A stretch of 64,000 bases of DNA, from the NCBI GenBank assembly GCA_013141015.1, contig JABFRT010000013.1, forward strand, positions 50,828-114,827. Direction: 5' to 3'. The notes beneath the pieces were generated by a model. The model had not been told where the DNA came from. It searched no databases and worked only from the letters and a program-made list of their open reading frames with translations. Made by a program: the position numbers and the translations under genes. The stretch is from Hyphomicrobium sp. (GTDB taxonomy: Bacteria > Pseudomonadota > Alphaproteobacteria > Rhizobiales > Hyphomicrobiaceae). The first letter of the stretch is position 1, and each line of letters starts with the position of its first letter. Shown here piece by piece: positions 1 through 8,522 of this stretch.

Positions 1-1
1 T

Positions 2-259
2 TCGATCGCCCAATACACGACCGGTAACCGGCCCGACTTGGCAGCTGTCGAACAGGCCGAGATCGCGATTATCGAAGCCTATCTTCCGGCCCAGATGGAT
101 GACGCCGCCGTGACAGCGGCCATCGCCTCGGCGATCAAGGAGTCTGGCGCGGCCAGCCCCAAGGACATGGGTAAGGTGATGGCTATCCTGAAAGCCAAGC
201 ACGCCGGCCAGATGGACTTCCAGAAGGCCAGCGGAGCTGTGAAGGCGGCCTTGGGATAG
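2..259 (+). CDS. GatB/YqeY domain protein (3' part only)
   Basis: C-terminal 85 residues of a YqeY-like protein; the 5' end lies left of the window and the frame is open from base 2. YqeY proteins resemble the tRNA-binding tail domain of the GatB amidotransferase subunit and probably bind tRNA, but their cellular role is unsettled. Visible family hallmarks are the E-x-x-x-I-E-A-Y-L-P-A-Q stretch, DMGKVM and the terminal KxxxGxV-KxAL pattern. A short ORF can be called from a TTG at 38, but the reading frame clearly continues upstream (RPDLAAVEQAEI), so that is not the start. YqeY just upstream of dnaG and rpoD is a familiar alphaproteobacterial arrangement. Confidence 0.9.
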   Translation, partial: SIAQYTTGNRPDLAAVEQAEIAIIEAYLPAQMDDAAVTAAIASAIKESGAASPKDMGKVMAILKAKHAGQMDFQKASGAVKAALG

Positions 260-342
260 GCGCTGCTGAATCCCTAAGCCATCCGTTAACGGCTGGTAAA
301 AGATATCGGTATAAACTGCCGGTCTTTAGTGGTGGGTTGCGC

Positions 343-1047
343 ATGCCGTATCTTGGCAAATGTTTGATGGCGCTTGTGACGCCGTGGGGGAGGCTCCCAC
401 TGGCGCCGTTTGCCGTTATGGCGTTTGTCGTAATTCTGTTCACGTTGGCGTTGCAGATCCAAACCACGTTGATGGCCGATACACTGCCGCCCTACAATGT
501 GTGGTCAATGTCGCTGGTCGCCATGCTGTGGCCGGCGTTCTGCATCACCAGCCGGCGGTTCCACGACAGCGGCAAGACCGCAATTGTGCTGATCCCGCTG
601 CTGATCATGACGTTAGCGGCGCACCTCTCAGTGTTCGATAACCTGCAATACGCCGACAGCGACTTCGTCGAAGAACGCGACGCCTTGGCCTGGGTTGAGC
701 GCGGCCGCTATCTGCTGCAGTTGGCCGGCGTTGCGGCGATGAGCATGGCATTGAAGCAGCCAGCCGATGTTGGCGACAATCTGTTTGGCCACCCGTTCAA
801 CGTCGATGAGGGGTCGCGGGCAGCGTTCGCCAGCAAGGCAAATGCTGTGACCATTCCTGGCCCCAACTCAATCGTTGATGAAACCGCGCAGGTCGTCGGC
901 CTCAGCAGCGCTCACAAAAAGGTTGCCGCAGCAAAGCCCGAGCGGCGCAAAGTCAGCCGCCAGGACTTCTTGATGCTGGCCCAGCGCGGTCGCATTACGC
1001 CGGCAGAATCCGCCCGCCGCCGCCGCGACGACTTCGGGCGCCGCTGA
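343..1047 (+). CDS. DUF805 family inner-membrane protein
   Basis: Protein of about 234 residues. The first ~155 residues fit DUF805: hydrophobic segments near 17-40, 53-68, 80-97 and 120-138, a RRFHDSGKT motif after the second segment (family usual: RRLHDxGxSG) and a closing GDNLFGHPF (family: NxxG). DUF805 proteins are small multi-pass membrane proteins of unknown function. The C-terminal ~80 residues are soluble, basic and lack a recognised domain, ending in a cluster of Arg. An in-frame TTG at 337 is possible, but ATG 343 has GGTGGG six bases upstream and is preferred. It sits alone between yqeY and dnaG. Confidence 0.75.
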   Translation: MPYLGKCLMALVTPWGRLPLAPFAVMAFVVILFTLALQIQTTLMADTLPPYNVWSMSLVAMLWPAFCITSRRFHDSGKTAIVLIPLLIMTLAAHLSVFDNLQYADSDFVEERDALAWVERGRYLLQLAGVAAMSMALKQPADVGDNLFGHPFNVDEGSRAAFASKANAVTIPGPNSIVDETAQVVGLSSAHKKVAAAKPERRKVSRQDFLMLAQRGRITPAESARRRRDDFGRR

Positions 1048-1074
1048 GACCCACGCTCTACTCCCCCGCGCCCC

Positions 1075-1119
1075 GTGGATAGCGGGCCTGTGGATAGCGG
1101 GCCTGTGGATAGCGGGTAT
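1075..1119. repeat. three tandem 15-bp repeats before dnaG
   Basis: Units start at 1075, 1090 and 1105 with consensus GTGGATAGCGGGCCT. The first two are identical and the third differs in the last three bases. They lie in the DUF805-dnaG gap, about 110 bases before the dnaG start, where promoter or leader elements would be expected. No protein-coding role is evident. Confidence 0.9.
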
Positions 1120-1232
1120 GGCACGCCATCAAGGGCGCTGCAAAATCCAGGGCTTCGTGCGAATCACTTAAACGTCTGTCTGAGGCGGTGATTCGGGTCC
1201 TCCCGGATCAGCACCGCGTTTTGGGGAGAGAC

Positions 1233-3263
1233 ATGCGGTTTAGCCCGAGCCTTTTGGACGAGATCCGCGCCCGGTTACCTGTCAGTCAGGTCGTCGGCCG
1301 CAAGGTCGCGCTCAAAAAGAAGGGCCGCGAGTATTCGGGCCTCTCCCCGTTCAAATCAGAAAAGTCGCCGTCGTTCTTCGTCAACGACCAGAAGGGTTTT
1401 TATCACTGCTTCGCGTCGGGCGAGCACGGCGATATTTTCACGTTTCTGATGAAGACCGAGGGGCTCGAATTCCCTGAAGCGGTCGAGCGGCTGGCGCAGG
1501 AAGCCGGCGTGCAGTTGCCTAAGGCGACCGAACGCAACGTCGAGCAAGAGGACCAACGCGACCGGCTGTACCGGCTGCTCGAGGCCTCTGCCTCGTTTTT
1601 TGAAGAGAGCTTCAAACAGCCGCTTGGTGCGGAGGCCCGCCGCTATGTGCTCGACAAGCGCGGCTTGCAGCGCGAGACGATTGCCGCGTTCCGCCTAGGC
1701 TTTGCGCCAAACTCGCGGAGCGCGCTCAAAGAGCATTTGAAGGCGCAGGGGTTCTCAATACCTGACATGGTCGCGTCGGGCATGTTGATTGGCGGCGATG
1801 ACATCCCCGAGCCCTACGACCGGTTCCGCAACCGCGTGATGTTTCCGATCCAGGATCTGAAGGGCCGGGTGATCGCATTCGGCGGCCGCGCCCTCGATAA
1901 GGACGCGCCGGCCAAATATCTCAATTCGCCCGAGACGCCGCTGTTCCACAAAGGTGGCGTGCTGTTCAACGCTGCCCGCGCCCGGCCGCTGGCGCATGAC
2001 CGCAACCGGATCATCGCCGTTGAAGGCTACATGGACGTGGTCGCGCTGACCGAAGGCGGCTTTGGCGAAGCGGTCGCACCACTCGGCACCGCGTTGACCG
2101 AAGATCAGGTCAAGCTGATGTGGCGCATCGTGCCCGAGCCGGTTCTCTGCTTCGACGGCGACAGCGCCGGCAGGAAGGCCGCTTTTCGCGCCGTCGATAC
2201 GGTGCTGCCGCACTTGAAGCCGGGCATGAGCGTGGCGTTCGCGTTCCTGCCCGATGGCCTCGACCCCGACGATCTGATCCGCCAGCAAAGTCCGGCGGCG
2301 ATGGGTGAAGTTCTCTCAAATACCCGTCCCCTGATCGACATGCTGTGGGACCGCGAAACCCACGCCGGGCCGACCGAAACGCCAGAACAGCGGGCCGCGC
2401 TTGAAAGCCGCTTGCGCGCGCTTGCAGCCCAAATCGCCGATCCGTTGGTTAAAAGCCACTATGACCGTGAACTGCGCGACCGCCTTTACCAATTCGGCCG
2501 CCAGCGCCGCGATATGGGCCGCCAAGACCGGGAAATGGGCCGTGATGGGGGGACTTATCCCCCCCGTGGCCAGGGGCCACAAAAAGGCACCTCCTACGCC
2601 CGTCCCGTTTCCGTGACCGATTGGAAGGCCATCGAGCGCCAACGCCTCTCAGGGCGGCCTCAGCCCCGTTTTAAGCGCTTCGACGGGCAACCGGTGCCTG
2701 CCGCCTCCGCCGGCGCCGAATTGTCGTCCCAGGCCCAACCCGTGCCTCCCCGGGAAGCCCTGATCCTGAAAACCATGCTTAACCACCCGGACTTGATCGA
2801 TCAGGATTGCGAGGTTCTGGCCGAGCTAGTGTTCACCTCAAAACCGCTTGGCGCCCTGCGTGATGAAGTCCTGGCGATCCACGCGCGCACGATTTCACTT
2901 GACAGCACCACACTGCACACCCAATTGACCAAATCTGGGGTTGCCAAGGTGGTGGACCTCGTCGCGAGAACGATGACGCACGCCAGCGACCGTTTCGCCG
3001 AACAGAATGCTTCCGCCACCGAGGTTGCAGCCGCTTGGCACCACATTCTCGCGCTCCAGCAGCGTGAGGGTAACCTCATGCACGCTTTGAAGGCCGCGAC
3101 TGATGCTTGGGACCGGGAAGGCTCTGAAGAAGCTTGGGCCCGGTTGCACGACATCAAACGCGAGATCGCACGCCTGGACGCCATCGACATGGATGGCGTG
3201 TCCCAGGACAGCGTGAACGACAGGCCCGCACTCGGGCCGCCGGACGCAAAACGCGCCAGCTAG
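1233..3263 (+). CDS. dnaG: DNA primase DnaG
   Basis: Primase of 676 residues, synthesising RNA primers at the replication fork. Order: N-terminal zinc-ribbon-like domain (1-~100), RNA polymerase/TOPRIM core (about 120-370; EGYMDVVAL carries the catalytic Glu and DGDSAG the Asp pair), a variable Arg/Gln-rich linker (~430-500), then a C-terminal helicase-binding region. The zinc ribbon is degenerate: where E. coli has CPFH and CFGC, this protein has LSPFKSEKSPSF and HCFASG, keeping only one of four ligands; such loss is common in Rhizobiales. ATG 1233 is chosen because GGGGAGAG precedes it and MRFSPSLLDEIRARLPVS matches family N-termini; the longer reading from 1188 lacks this. It is followed by rpoD after 131 bases. 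Confidence 0.97.
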   Translation: MRFSPSLLDEIRARLPVSQVVGRKVALKKKGREYSGLSPFKSEKSPSFFVNDQKGFYHCFASGEHGDIFTFLMKTEGLEFPEAVERLAQEAGVQLPKATERNVEQEDQRDRLYRLLEASASFFEESFKQPLGAEARRYVLDKRGLQRETIAAFRLGFAPNSRSALKEHLKAQGFSIPDMVASGMLIGGDDIPEPYDRFRNRVMFPIQDLKGRVIAFGGRALDKDAPAKYLNSPETPLFHKGGVLFNAARARPLAHDRNRIIAVEGYMDVVALTEGGFGEAVAPLGTALTEDQVKLMWRIVPEPVLCFDGDSAGRKAAFRAVDTVLPHLKPGMSVAFAFLPDGLDPDDLIRQQSPAAMGEVLSNTRPLIDMLWDRETHAGPTETPEQRAALESRLRALAAQIADPLVKSHYDRELRDRLYQFGRQRRDMGRQDREMGRDGGTYPPRGQGPQKGTSYARPVSVTDWKAIERQRLSGRPQPRFKRFDGQPVPAASAGAELSSQAQPVPPREALILKTMLNHPDLIDQDCEVLAELVFTSKPLGALRDEVLAIHARTISLDSTTLHTQLTKSGVAKVVDLVARTMTHASDRFAEQNASATEVAAAWHHILALQQREGNLMHALKAATDAWDREGSEEAWARLHDIKREIARLDAIDMDGVSQDSVNDRPALGPPDAKRAS

Positions 3264-3394
3264 GGGTCTCCCTTGGGCGGCGCGACGCATTTTGAGGCCG
3301 TTCCACCGCGTGTTGCGCGGTGCGAACTGGTCCGAATCTGAAAAACGGTTTCTGCCCGCATAGGGTAGGGGCCCTGATATGTGAAGGACAGCGG

Positions 3395-5533
3395 ATGGCA
3401 CGCGCAACGCAGGCAACGCAGAAGACCGAGGACAAGGACCAGGCCGCGGCCGAGACGCCGGACCGCGACAGTCCGCTTCTCGATCTGTCAGACTCAGCCG
3501 TCAAAAAGCTGCTCAAGACAGCCAAGGCCAAGGGCTACGTGACGCTTGACCAGTTGAACGCCGTTCTGCCGTCCGAGGAAGTGTCCTCCGACCAGATCGA
3601 AGACATCTACGCCATGTTGTCGGACATGGGCATCAACGTCGTCGAAACCGAAGACGGCGAGGAGAAGGAAGAAGGCGAAGCGGAAGCCGACGAAGAAGAA
3701 GGCCGCGCGCTCGTCCCGCAAAACTCTCTGATCAAGTCGGAAACCAAATCGGAACCGGCTGAGCGCACCGACGACCCCGTCCGCATGTACTTGCGCGAAA
3801 TGGGATCGGTCGAGCTTCTGTCGCGCGAAGGCGAAATCGCCATTGCCAAGCGCATCGAGGCTGGCCGCGAAGCGATGATCGCGGGCCTGTGCGAAAGCCC
3901 GCTGACCTTCCAGGCCATCATCATCTGGCGCGACGAGTTGAACGACGGCAAGATTTTGCTGCGCGATATCATCGATCTTGAAGCGACTTATGAAGGCCCC
4001 GAAGGCAAGGAAGTTCCGAACGCCGGCCCCGACGGCATCGCCATTCACGAGACGCCGGGCGCACCGCAAATTTCAGGCGCCCCCGAAGGTGACGTTGAAG
4101 ACGACGACGAATTCGAAAACGCCATGTCGCTTGCGGCTATGGAAGCCGAACTGAAGCCGAAGGTGCTTGAGACCTTCGACAAGATCGCCGACACCTACAA
4201 GAAACTGCGCAAGCAGCAAGACAAGAAGCTTGAACAGCAGGTGGCCGGCGAACAAGGTTCGCGCCAGCAGCAGAAGGCTTACGAAAAGCTGCGCGACGAA
4301 ATCGTGCTCGACGTCAAAAGCTTGTCGCTCAACAACAACCGTATCGAAAGCCTGGTCGAACAGCTCTATTCGATCAACAAGCGCCTGATCGGCCTTGAAG
4401 GCCGCCTGATGCGTCTGGCCGACAGCTATGGCGTGGCGCGTCAGCAGTTCATCGACGAATACTACGGCAACGAGCTCGACCAGGGCTGGCTCGACCGGAT
4501 GGGCACAAACGGCAAAAAGTGGACAGGCTTCGTCAAGGCCGAGCGCAACCAGATCGAATTGATCCGCGGCGAAATCCACGGCCTTGCGACCGACACCGGT
4601 CTCGAAATTCCCGAGTTCCGCCGCATTGTGAAGGCCGTGCAGAAGGGCGAACGCGAAGCCCGCCAAGCCAAGAAGGAAATGGTCGAAGCCAACCTTCGCC
4701 TCGTCATCTCGATTGCCAAAAAATACACCAACCGCGGCTTGCAGTTCCTCGATCTTATTCAGGAAGGCAATATCGGTTTGATGAAGGCCGTCGATAAGTT
4801 CGAGTACCGGCGCGGCTATAAGTTCTCGACGTATGCGACGTGGTGGATCAGACAAGCCATCACGCGCTCGATTGCCGACCAGGCGCGCACCATCCGCATC
4901 CCCGTGCACATGATCGAGACGATCAACAAGATCGTGCGGACGTCGCGCCAGATGCTGCACGAAATCGGCCGCGAGCCGACGCCGGAAGAGCTGGCTGAAA
5001 AACTCGCGATGCCGCTGGAGAAAGTCCGCAAGGTTCTCAAAATCGCGAAAGAGCCGATCTCGCTTGAGACGCCGATTGGGGATGAGGAAGACTCACACCT
5101 CGGCGACTTCATCGAAGACCGCAACGCGATCCTGCCGATTGAAGCGGCTATCCAGTCGAACCTGCGCGAAACGACGACGCGCGTGCTGGCGTCGCTGACG
5201 CCGCGCGAAGAACGCGTGCTGCGTATGCGCTTCGGCATCGGCATGAACACCGACCACACGCTCGAAGAAGTCGGCCAGCAGTTCAGCGTGACCCGCGAAC
5301 GTATCCGCCAGATCGAAGCCAAGGCGCTGCGGAAGCTGAAGCATCCGAGCCGGGATTTTAGCAGGATCACGCGGGTGTCCGGGCCAATGGCGCAACCCCT
5401 CCGAGACCCCGCGATCTTCCAACGGGTTTTTCTTGTTAACGGCGCTCCGACTTGGCCCAACGGTTACGACATGTGTCCGGACTGGCTGCAGATGGAAATG
5501 CAAAAGGCGGGGGAGATAGCGCTCCCGTCATGA
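3395..5533 (+). CDS. rpoD: Housekeeping sigma factor RpoD with a replaced C-terminal tail
   Basis: Primary sigma-70 factor (712 residues as read), directing RNA polymerase to -35/-10 promoters. Regions: 1.1 (about 25-85), acidic stretch (~90-110), 1.2 ([12 protein letters not shown]), non-conserved domain with a charged linker, regions 2.1-2.4 ([20 protein letters not shown]), 3, and 4.2 helix-turn-helix ([20 protein letters not shown]). Everything is canonical through HPSR (residues 650-653). After that the usual short SRKLRSFLD ending is replaced by 59 residues containing [12 protein letters not shown] and WPNG, which look like the C-terminal half of a DUF2442 protein. ATG 3395 follows AAGGA; the frame is open upstream to 3320 but without a ribosome site. 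The normal last codons persist at 5580-5612 (see the insertion entry). Confidence 0.95.
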   Translation: MARATQATQKTEDKDQAAAETPDRDSPLLDLSDSAVKKLLKTAKAKGYVTLDQLNAVLPSEEVSSDQIEDIYAMLSDMGINVVETEDGEEKEEGEAEADEEEGRALVPQNSLIKSETKSEPAERTDDPVRMYLREMGSVELLSREGEIAIAKRIEAGREAMIAGLCESPLTFQAIIIWRDELNDGKILLRDIIDLEATYEGPEGKEVPNAGPDGIAIHETPGAPQISGAPEGDVEDDDEFENAMSLAAMEAELKPKVLETFDKIADTYKKLRKQQDKKLEQQVAGEQGSRQQQKAYEKLRDEIVLDVKSLSLNNNRIESLVEQLYSINKRLIGLEGRLMRLADSYGVARQQFIDEYYGNELDQGWLDRMGTNGKKWTGFVKAERNQIELIRGEIHGLATDTGLEIPEFRRIVKAVQKGEREARQAKKEMVEANLRLVISIAKKYTNRGLQFLDLIQEGNIGLMKAVDKFEYRRGYKFSTYATWWIRQAITRSIADQARTIRIPVHMIETINKIVRTSRQMLHEIGREPTPEELAEKLAMPLEKVRKVLKIAKEPISLETPIGDEEDSHLGDFIEDRNAILPIEAAIQSNLRETTTRVLASLTPREERVLRMRFGIGMNTDHTLEEVGQQFSVTRERIRQIEAKALRKLKHPSRDFSRITRVSGPMAQPLRDPAIFQRVFLVNGAPTWPNGYDMCPDWLQMEMQKAGEIALPS

Positions 5534-5579
5534 CGCGATTAACTTGACAACGCACCTCAAATTCAAGTGCCCGAGCCGG
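5354..5579 (+). mobile_element. 226-bp insertion in the 3' end of rpoD, flanked by 9-bp direct repeats
   Basis: CCGAGCCGG occurs at 5345-5353 and again at 5571-5579. Joining base 5353 directly to 5580 gives HPSR-LMKLRSFLDN-stop, the near-canonical RpoD end, in frame. The intervening 217 bases plus one repeat copy therefore look like an insertion. In the rpoD frame it encodes a DUF2442-like tail and its own stop at 5531. No terminal inverted repeats or transposase are visible, so transposition, capture by illegitimate recombination, or a remnant of a larger element are all possible. The direct repeat and restored frame are seen; the mechanism is inferred. Confidence 0.8.
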
Positions 5580-5612
5580 TTAATGAAGCTCAGGAGTTTC
5601 TTGGATAATTGA
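5580..5612 (+). pseudogene. Displaced original C-terminal codons of rpoD
   Basis: Reads L-M-K-L-R-S-F-L-D-N-stop. KLRSFLD is the nearly invariant end of primary sigma factors. It is cut off from rpoD by the insertion at 5354-5579 and is not translated as part of the sigma factor in the present reading frame. Its preservation with an intact stop suggests that the insertion is recent. Confidence 0.8.
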
Positions 5613-5623
5613 CGAGGCGGACA

Positions 5624-7258
5624 TTGAAGTCAGTAATTCTCAAGATTGTCAGAGGTGGCACTTTTGGTGCCGCCTATTTGTTTTTCGCGTTCCTCGCTTG
5701 TTTGACGGCGGCTGCCCATGCAGCCGAACCGCGCTTTTGCGTGGTGCCGGTGCTCAACGGCAAACCGACGAAGGCCGATGTCGGCGACGCGCATCGGATG
5801 ACGTACCCAAAGCACGAGATGCCTTGGCTGCCGAGCATTCTGTTTATGCCATTCAATCGCGGAGGCCAGTGGCTCGTCGACAAGGACCGTCGGTATTCGG
5901 CGGTTCAGTTGCCGTTTCCAGATAGCTACCTCGACTCTGGCCGATGGGTGGAAGAGCCCGGCACCAAGCGTATCATTGCAACACCCTTTTGGCACACCCG
6001 CCCAGCGATCCTCGCGCTCAACCAGGGCGCACCACAATTCGAAGAGCTGCGCATACCATCCAATCCGGGCATGCTGCGATTCTCCAACCCGATTGTCTTT
6101 GAACCGACAGGCGAAGTTCTGCTGACTTCATCTGCGGGTACGATCTTCGTTGTGAAAGGTGCCGAAGTCGCGCCGTGGCCACACTCCGCACTCTTGTCGA
6201 ACCGGTTTTCGACCTGGCGCGAAATGGCCTACTCTCGCGAACTCCAGGCGTTGGTGATTGCCGAGCCTGACGGCGACGGACGCTCGTCGCGCCTGTTCGT
6301 CATTCAAGACGGGGCCGTGACCAATCTCGGAAAATTCGCGGCGGCGGGTGTTCGGCTGTCGGACATCGAGGGAGCTGCATCGTCACTGATCATTGGCGCG
6401 ACTAAAGTTGCGCGGATCGACAGGCATGACAGGGGGGCAAGGCCTGCCCACTTCTCATTGCAGCCACTCCTAGCCGAGCCAATCCCTCCAATTTCACCGC
6501 GATTATTCTATTCGAAGCTGCACAAGGCACATTTCTATTTTGGACCTGCCGGACTAGCGAAAGAAGACGCTTTCACATCGACAGCGGATGGCATCTGGGT
6601 TTCAATTAAGAACTTCCTGGCCAGATCATCTGCCGCCAACTCTGTCGCCTACCTCAAAGAACCCATCGATGCGCAATGGTATCGCGTAACACGCGAAGGG
6701 ATCATCGCTATCCCAGGTGGAACTCGCAAAGGGATCGTGTGGACCGACTTCGAAACAAGCAAAGTCGTCGATTTCGCCGATCTCAGTGAAACGTTTGCGA
6801 TCTCGGGCGACGTTCTATCTGTTTTCGATGGCGCTACGCTTTCAATTGTACCGGAAACCAAGCACCAAAGTCTCGGCAAACCCAAACAATTTGCGGGTCA
6901 AACAACCATTGGACGAGCCCTCTTTGCAACCCACAGCGCCGTTTTTGCCTTGTCAAAAGAGCGAGCGACTAAACTCGAAGCGCCCGGATTGATTTTGAAT
7001 GACTATGAATTGATAGCGATGAAAGACTGGCCGACAGCTAGAGTCGTTCTGGTCGCCACAACTCGGGGCTTGGTCGCCGTCGATGAGAATCTCGGCATAC
7101 AGGTCGTCTCCTCCAACATCGAATTCACTGCCGTTGATAACTTTGTTGCCCAGAACCCCGAAAGCGGCGACATGATCATGACCACAAAAGACCGGATTGT
7201 CGTTGTGGTCGACACACTCAAGCATGGCCGTGACATATGCAGTCGGCCAGCCGATTGA
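5624..7258 (+). CDS. Large secreted protein of unknown function
   Basis: About 544 residues, not recognised. A hydrophobic N-terminus (residues ~12-28) ending AAHA|AEP is a convincing Sec signal peptide, so a periplasmic or extracellular location is inferred. The mature part is rich in short beta-type stretches with recurring V-hydrophobic-G and DG turns (for example AVDENLGIQVV, VVVVDTLKHG), which would suit a beta-propeller, but no repeat could be aligned with confidence. There are no catalytic motifs. The start is uncertain: TTG 5624 has GAGGCGG just upstream, while TTG 5609 overlaps the old rpoD stop. Base composition is slightly lower in GC than its neighbours. It ends before a repeat-rich gap. 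Confidence 0.75.
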   Translation: MKSVILKIVRGGTFGAAYLFFAFLACLTAAAHAAEPRFCVVPVLNGKPTKADVGDAHRMTYPKHEMPWLPSILFMPFNRGGQWLVDKDRRYSAVQLPFPDSYLDSGRWVEEPGTKRIIATPFWHTRPAILALNQGAPQFEELRIPSNPGMLRFSNPIVFEPTGEVLLTSSAGTIFVVKGAEVAPWPHSALLSNRFSTWREMAYSRELQALVIAEPDGDGRSSRLFVIQDGAVTNLGKFAAAGVRLSDIEGAASSLIIGATKVARIDRHDRGARPAHFSLQPLLAEPIPPISPRLFYSKLHKAHFYFGPAGLAKEDAFTSTADGIWVSIKNFLARSSAANSVAYLKEPIDAQWYRVTREGIIAIPGGTRKGIVWTDFETSKVVDFADLSETFAISGDVLSVFDGATLSIVPETKHQSLGKPKQFAGQTTIGRALFATHSAVFALSKERATKLEAPGLILNDYELIAMKDWPTARVVLVATTRGLVAVDENLGIQVVSSNIEFTAVDNFVAQNPESGDMIMTTKDRIVVVVDTLKHGRDICSRPAD

Positions 7259-7300
7259 TGGCGAAGTGCAGCCTCGACCTGCGTGCCGTTGATCTATTAC

Positions 7301-7650
7301 ATTATCCCAGATGCGGCGCTGACCCGGACTCTTGGCGCGCGATGAAATATCACCCATAAGATCCCGTATCTGCGGCGCACCGTAAGGACGCTGCACCGAC
7401 CCTAAAGAGACTTCTAAGGAGTCGCGCACGCGATGACGGGTGGGTTTGCGATCCAGCCTTTTTACCCGTCATCCCGGATGCGTCGCAGCAATCCTTTATT
7501 GTTGCGACGCTGATCCGGGATCTTGTTGGCGCGGGGTCGGATTTCACCGATAAGATCCTGTGTCTGCGGCGCACCGCCGGTAGTGGCGCTGCACCGCGCA
7601 CAGGATGACGGGTGGGTGTGCCACACGGGATGACGGGTGGGTAGGCCGCA
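7301..7650. repeat. Intergenic palindromic repeats, two diverged copies
   Basis: This fills most of the 411-base gap 7259-7669. The clearer copy (7464-7613) has inverted termini ACCCGTCATCC and GGATGACGGGT and an inner near-palindrome around 7480-7509 (CGTCGCAGCAAT / ATTGTTGCGACG). A second, more diverged copy of the same right-hand part lies at about 7311-7446; both share ATAAGATC and CTGCGGCGCACCG. GATGACGGGTGGGT is repeated again near 7629-7643. Repeats opening with CCGTCATCCCGGA are common between genes in Bradyrhizobium and Rhodopseudomonas relatives; family assignment is by resemblance only. Confidence 0.8.
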
Positions 7651-7669
7651 CGGGACGACGGTTAGAAAA

Positions 7670-7936
7670 ATGGACGCCAAAGTCGACACCCGCACCCCCG
7701 ACCTCCACATCGTGCTCACCCACGAAGCGTGGGTGATTGTGCGTTCGGCGTCGGCGACTTGGCGGGATTTCCAGGAGACGTTTGCGGATTTCACGACCTC
7801 GCTCGGGCCGATGGGGCTCGACGAACTGCTCGAAACATTTGAAGCCGAGTGGCCGGAAGTTTTGGAGCGCTACGCCCAAGACATCCGCACCTTCGCCACA
7901 ACTGCCAAAGACGGCCAGTCACTAATGATCACCTAA
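7670..7936 (+). CDS. Orphan ~88-aa protein, paralogue of the gene at 10661
   Basis: Small acidic soluble protein of no recognised family and without a signal peptide. It is clearly homologous over its whole length to the protein at 10661-10945: both have TPxLHI, a VR-x strand, DFQxxxAxFTTSxGP, a DxxLxTFExEWPxxL helix and IRTF, with about half of some 67 aligned positions identical. Conservation between the copies supports real coding. The ATG at 7670 is used because homology starts just after it; an upstream GTG/ATG at 7637 would lie inside the intergenic repeat. The two copies bracket the cytochrome operon at 8008-10437. Confidence 0.65.
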   Translation: MDAKVDTRTPDLHIVLTHEAWVIVRSASATWRDFQETFADFTTSLGPMGLDELLETFEAEWPEVLERYAQDIRTFATTAKDGQSLMIT

Positions 7937-8007
7937 AGTGCTGGCGGGCGGTAACACGCGTAGAACACCCGCCCGCAGCCATAACCGGATCGTGATCCCG
8001 GCGCGGT

Positions 8008-8505
8008 TCAGTCCTCGTCTTCAAAGATGCCGCGTTCTGCGTCCTTGTGACAGGCTTTGCAGTCACTGATACTTTTTGCGTTGCGCCGCTTGAGCATCTG
8101 CGGTGTCACCTCGTCATGCTCACGGCGGAACCATGCCTGGCCGCTGATTCGCAGAGACCCATCCTGAGCCGCGGTCTGCTGGCCGCTATACTTGTCGCGG
8201 CCGCCCTTCGCGTTTGCGGCATTGGCAGTCAAATAGGCAGTAATCGCGGCTGTCGTTTCCGCGTCCAGCGACGCATTCTCGCCGAAGTGATCGTTGAGGC
8301 CCTTCATCATGGCCTCCCATGCCGGCGCCGGCAGCAAGCCCGCAGGATAGAGCATATGACAGGCGCTGCATTCCTTGCTCACCTTCGCATCGTTGACCGG
8401 CTTAACGCGCATGCCGTCGTCGTCAGCACTCGCGCGCGCCAGCGGCAGGATAGCCGCACCAATCGCCGCACAGATCGCGGCACTCAACACAATTGTCTTT
8501 CGCAT
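8008..8505 (-). CDS. Periplasmic diheme cytochrome c (DHC-like)
   Basis: Protein of 165 residues with a signal peptide (residues 1-26, ending ARASA) and two CxxCH haem sites, CSACH near residue 46 and CKACH near residue 152. The spacing and the WxxMMKGLxDHFGENASLD segment match dihaem cytochrome c (DHC), which in Rhodobacter sphaeroides is encoded with SHP and a b-type cytochrome. It is the last gene of a minus-strand operon (PepSY, cytochrome b561-DHC fusion, SHP, this gene), starting 17 bases after the SHP stop. A second, diverged DHC domain is fused to the cytochrome b of the same operon, so the operon carries two DHC modules. It presumably shuttles electrons between the membrane cytochrome and SHP. 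Confidence 0.88.
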   Translation of the reverse strand: MRKTIVLSAAICAAIGAAILPLARASADDDGMRVKPVNDAKVSKECSACHMLYPAGLLPAPAWEAMMKGLNDHFGENASLDAETTAAITAYLTANAANAKGGRDKYSGQQTAAQDGSLRISGQAWFRREHDEVTPQMLKRRNAKSISDCKACHKDAERGIFEDED

Positions 8506-8522
8506 GGCAGAATCTCCTCATT

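Noticed and set aside
1188..1232. Longer dnaG starting at 1188
   Set aside because: GGGGAGAG precedes ATG 1233, and family homology begins there.
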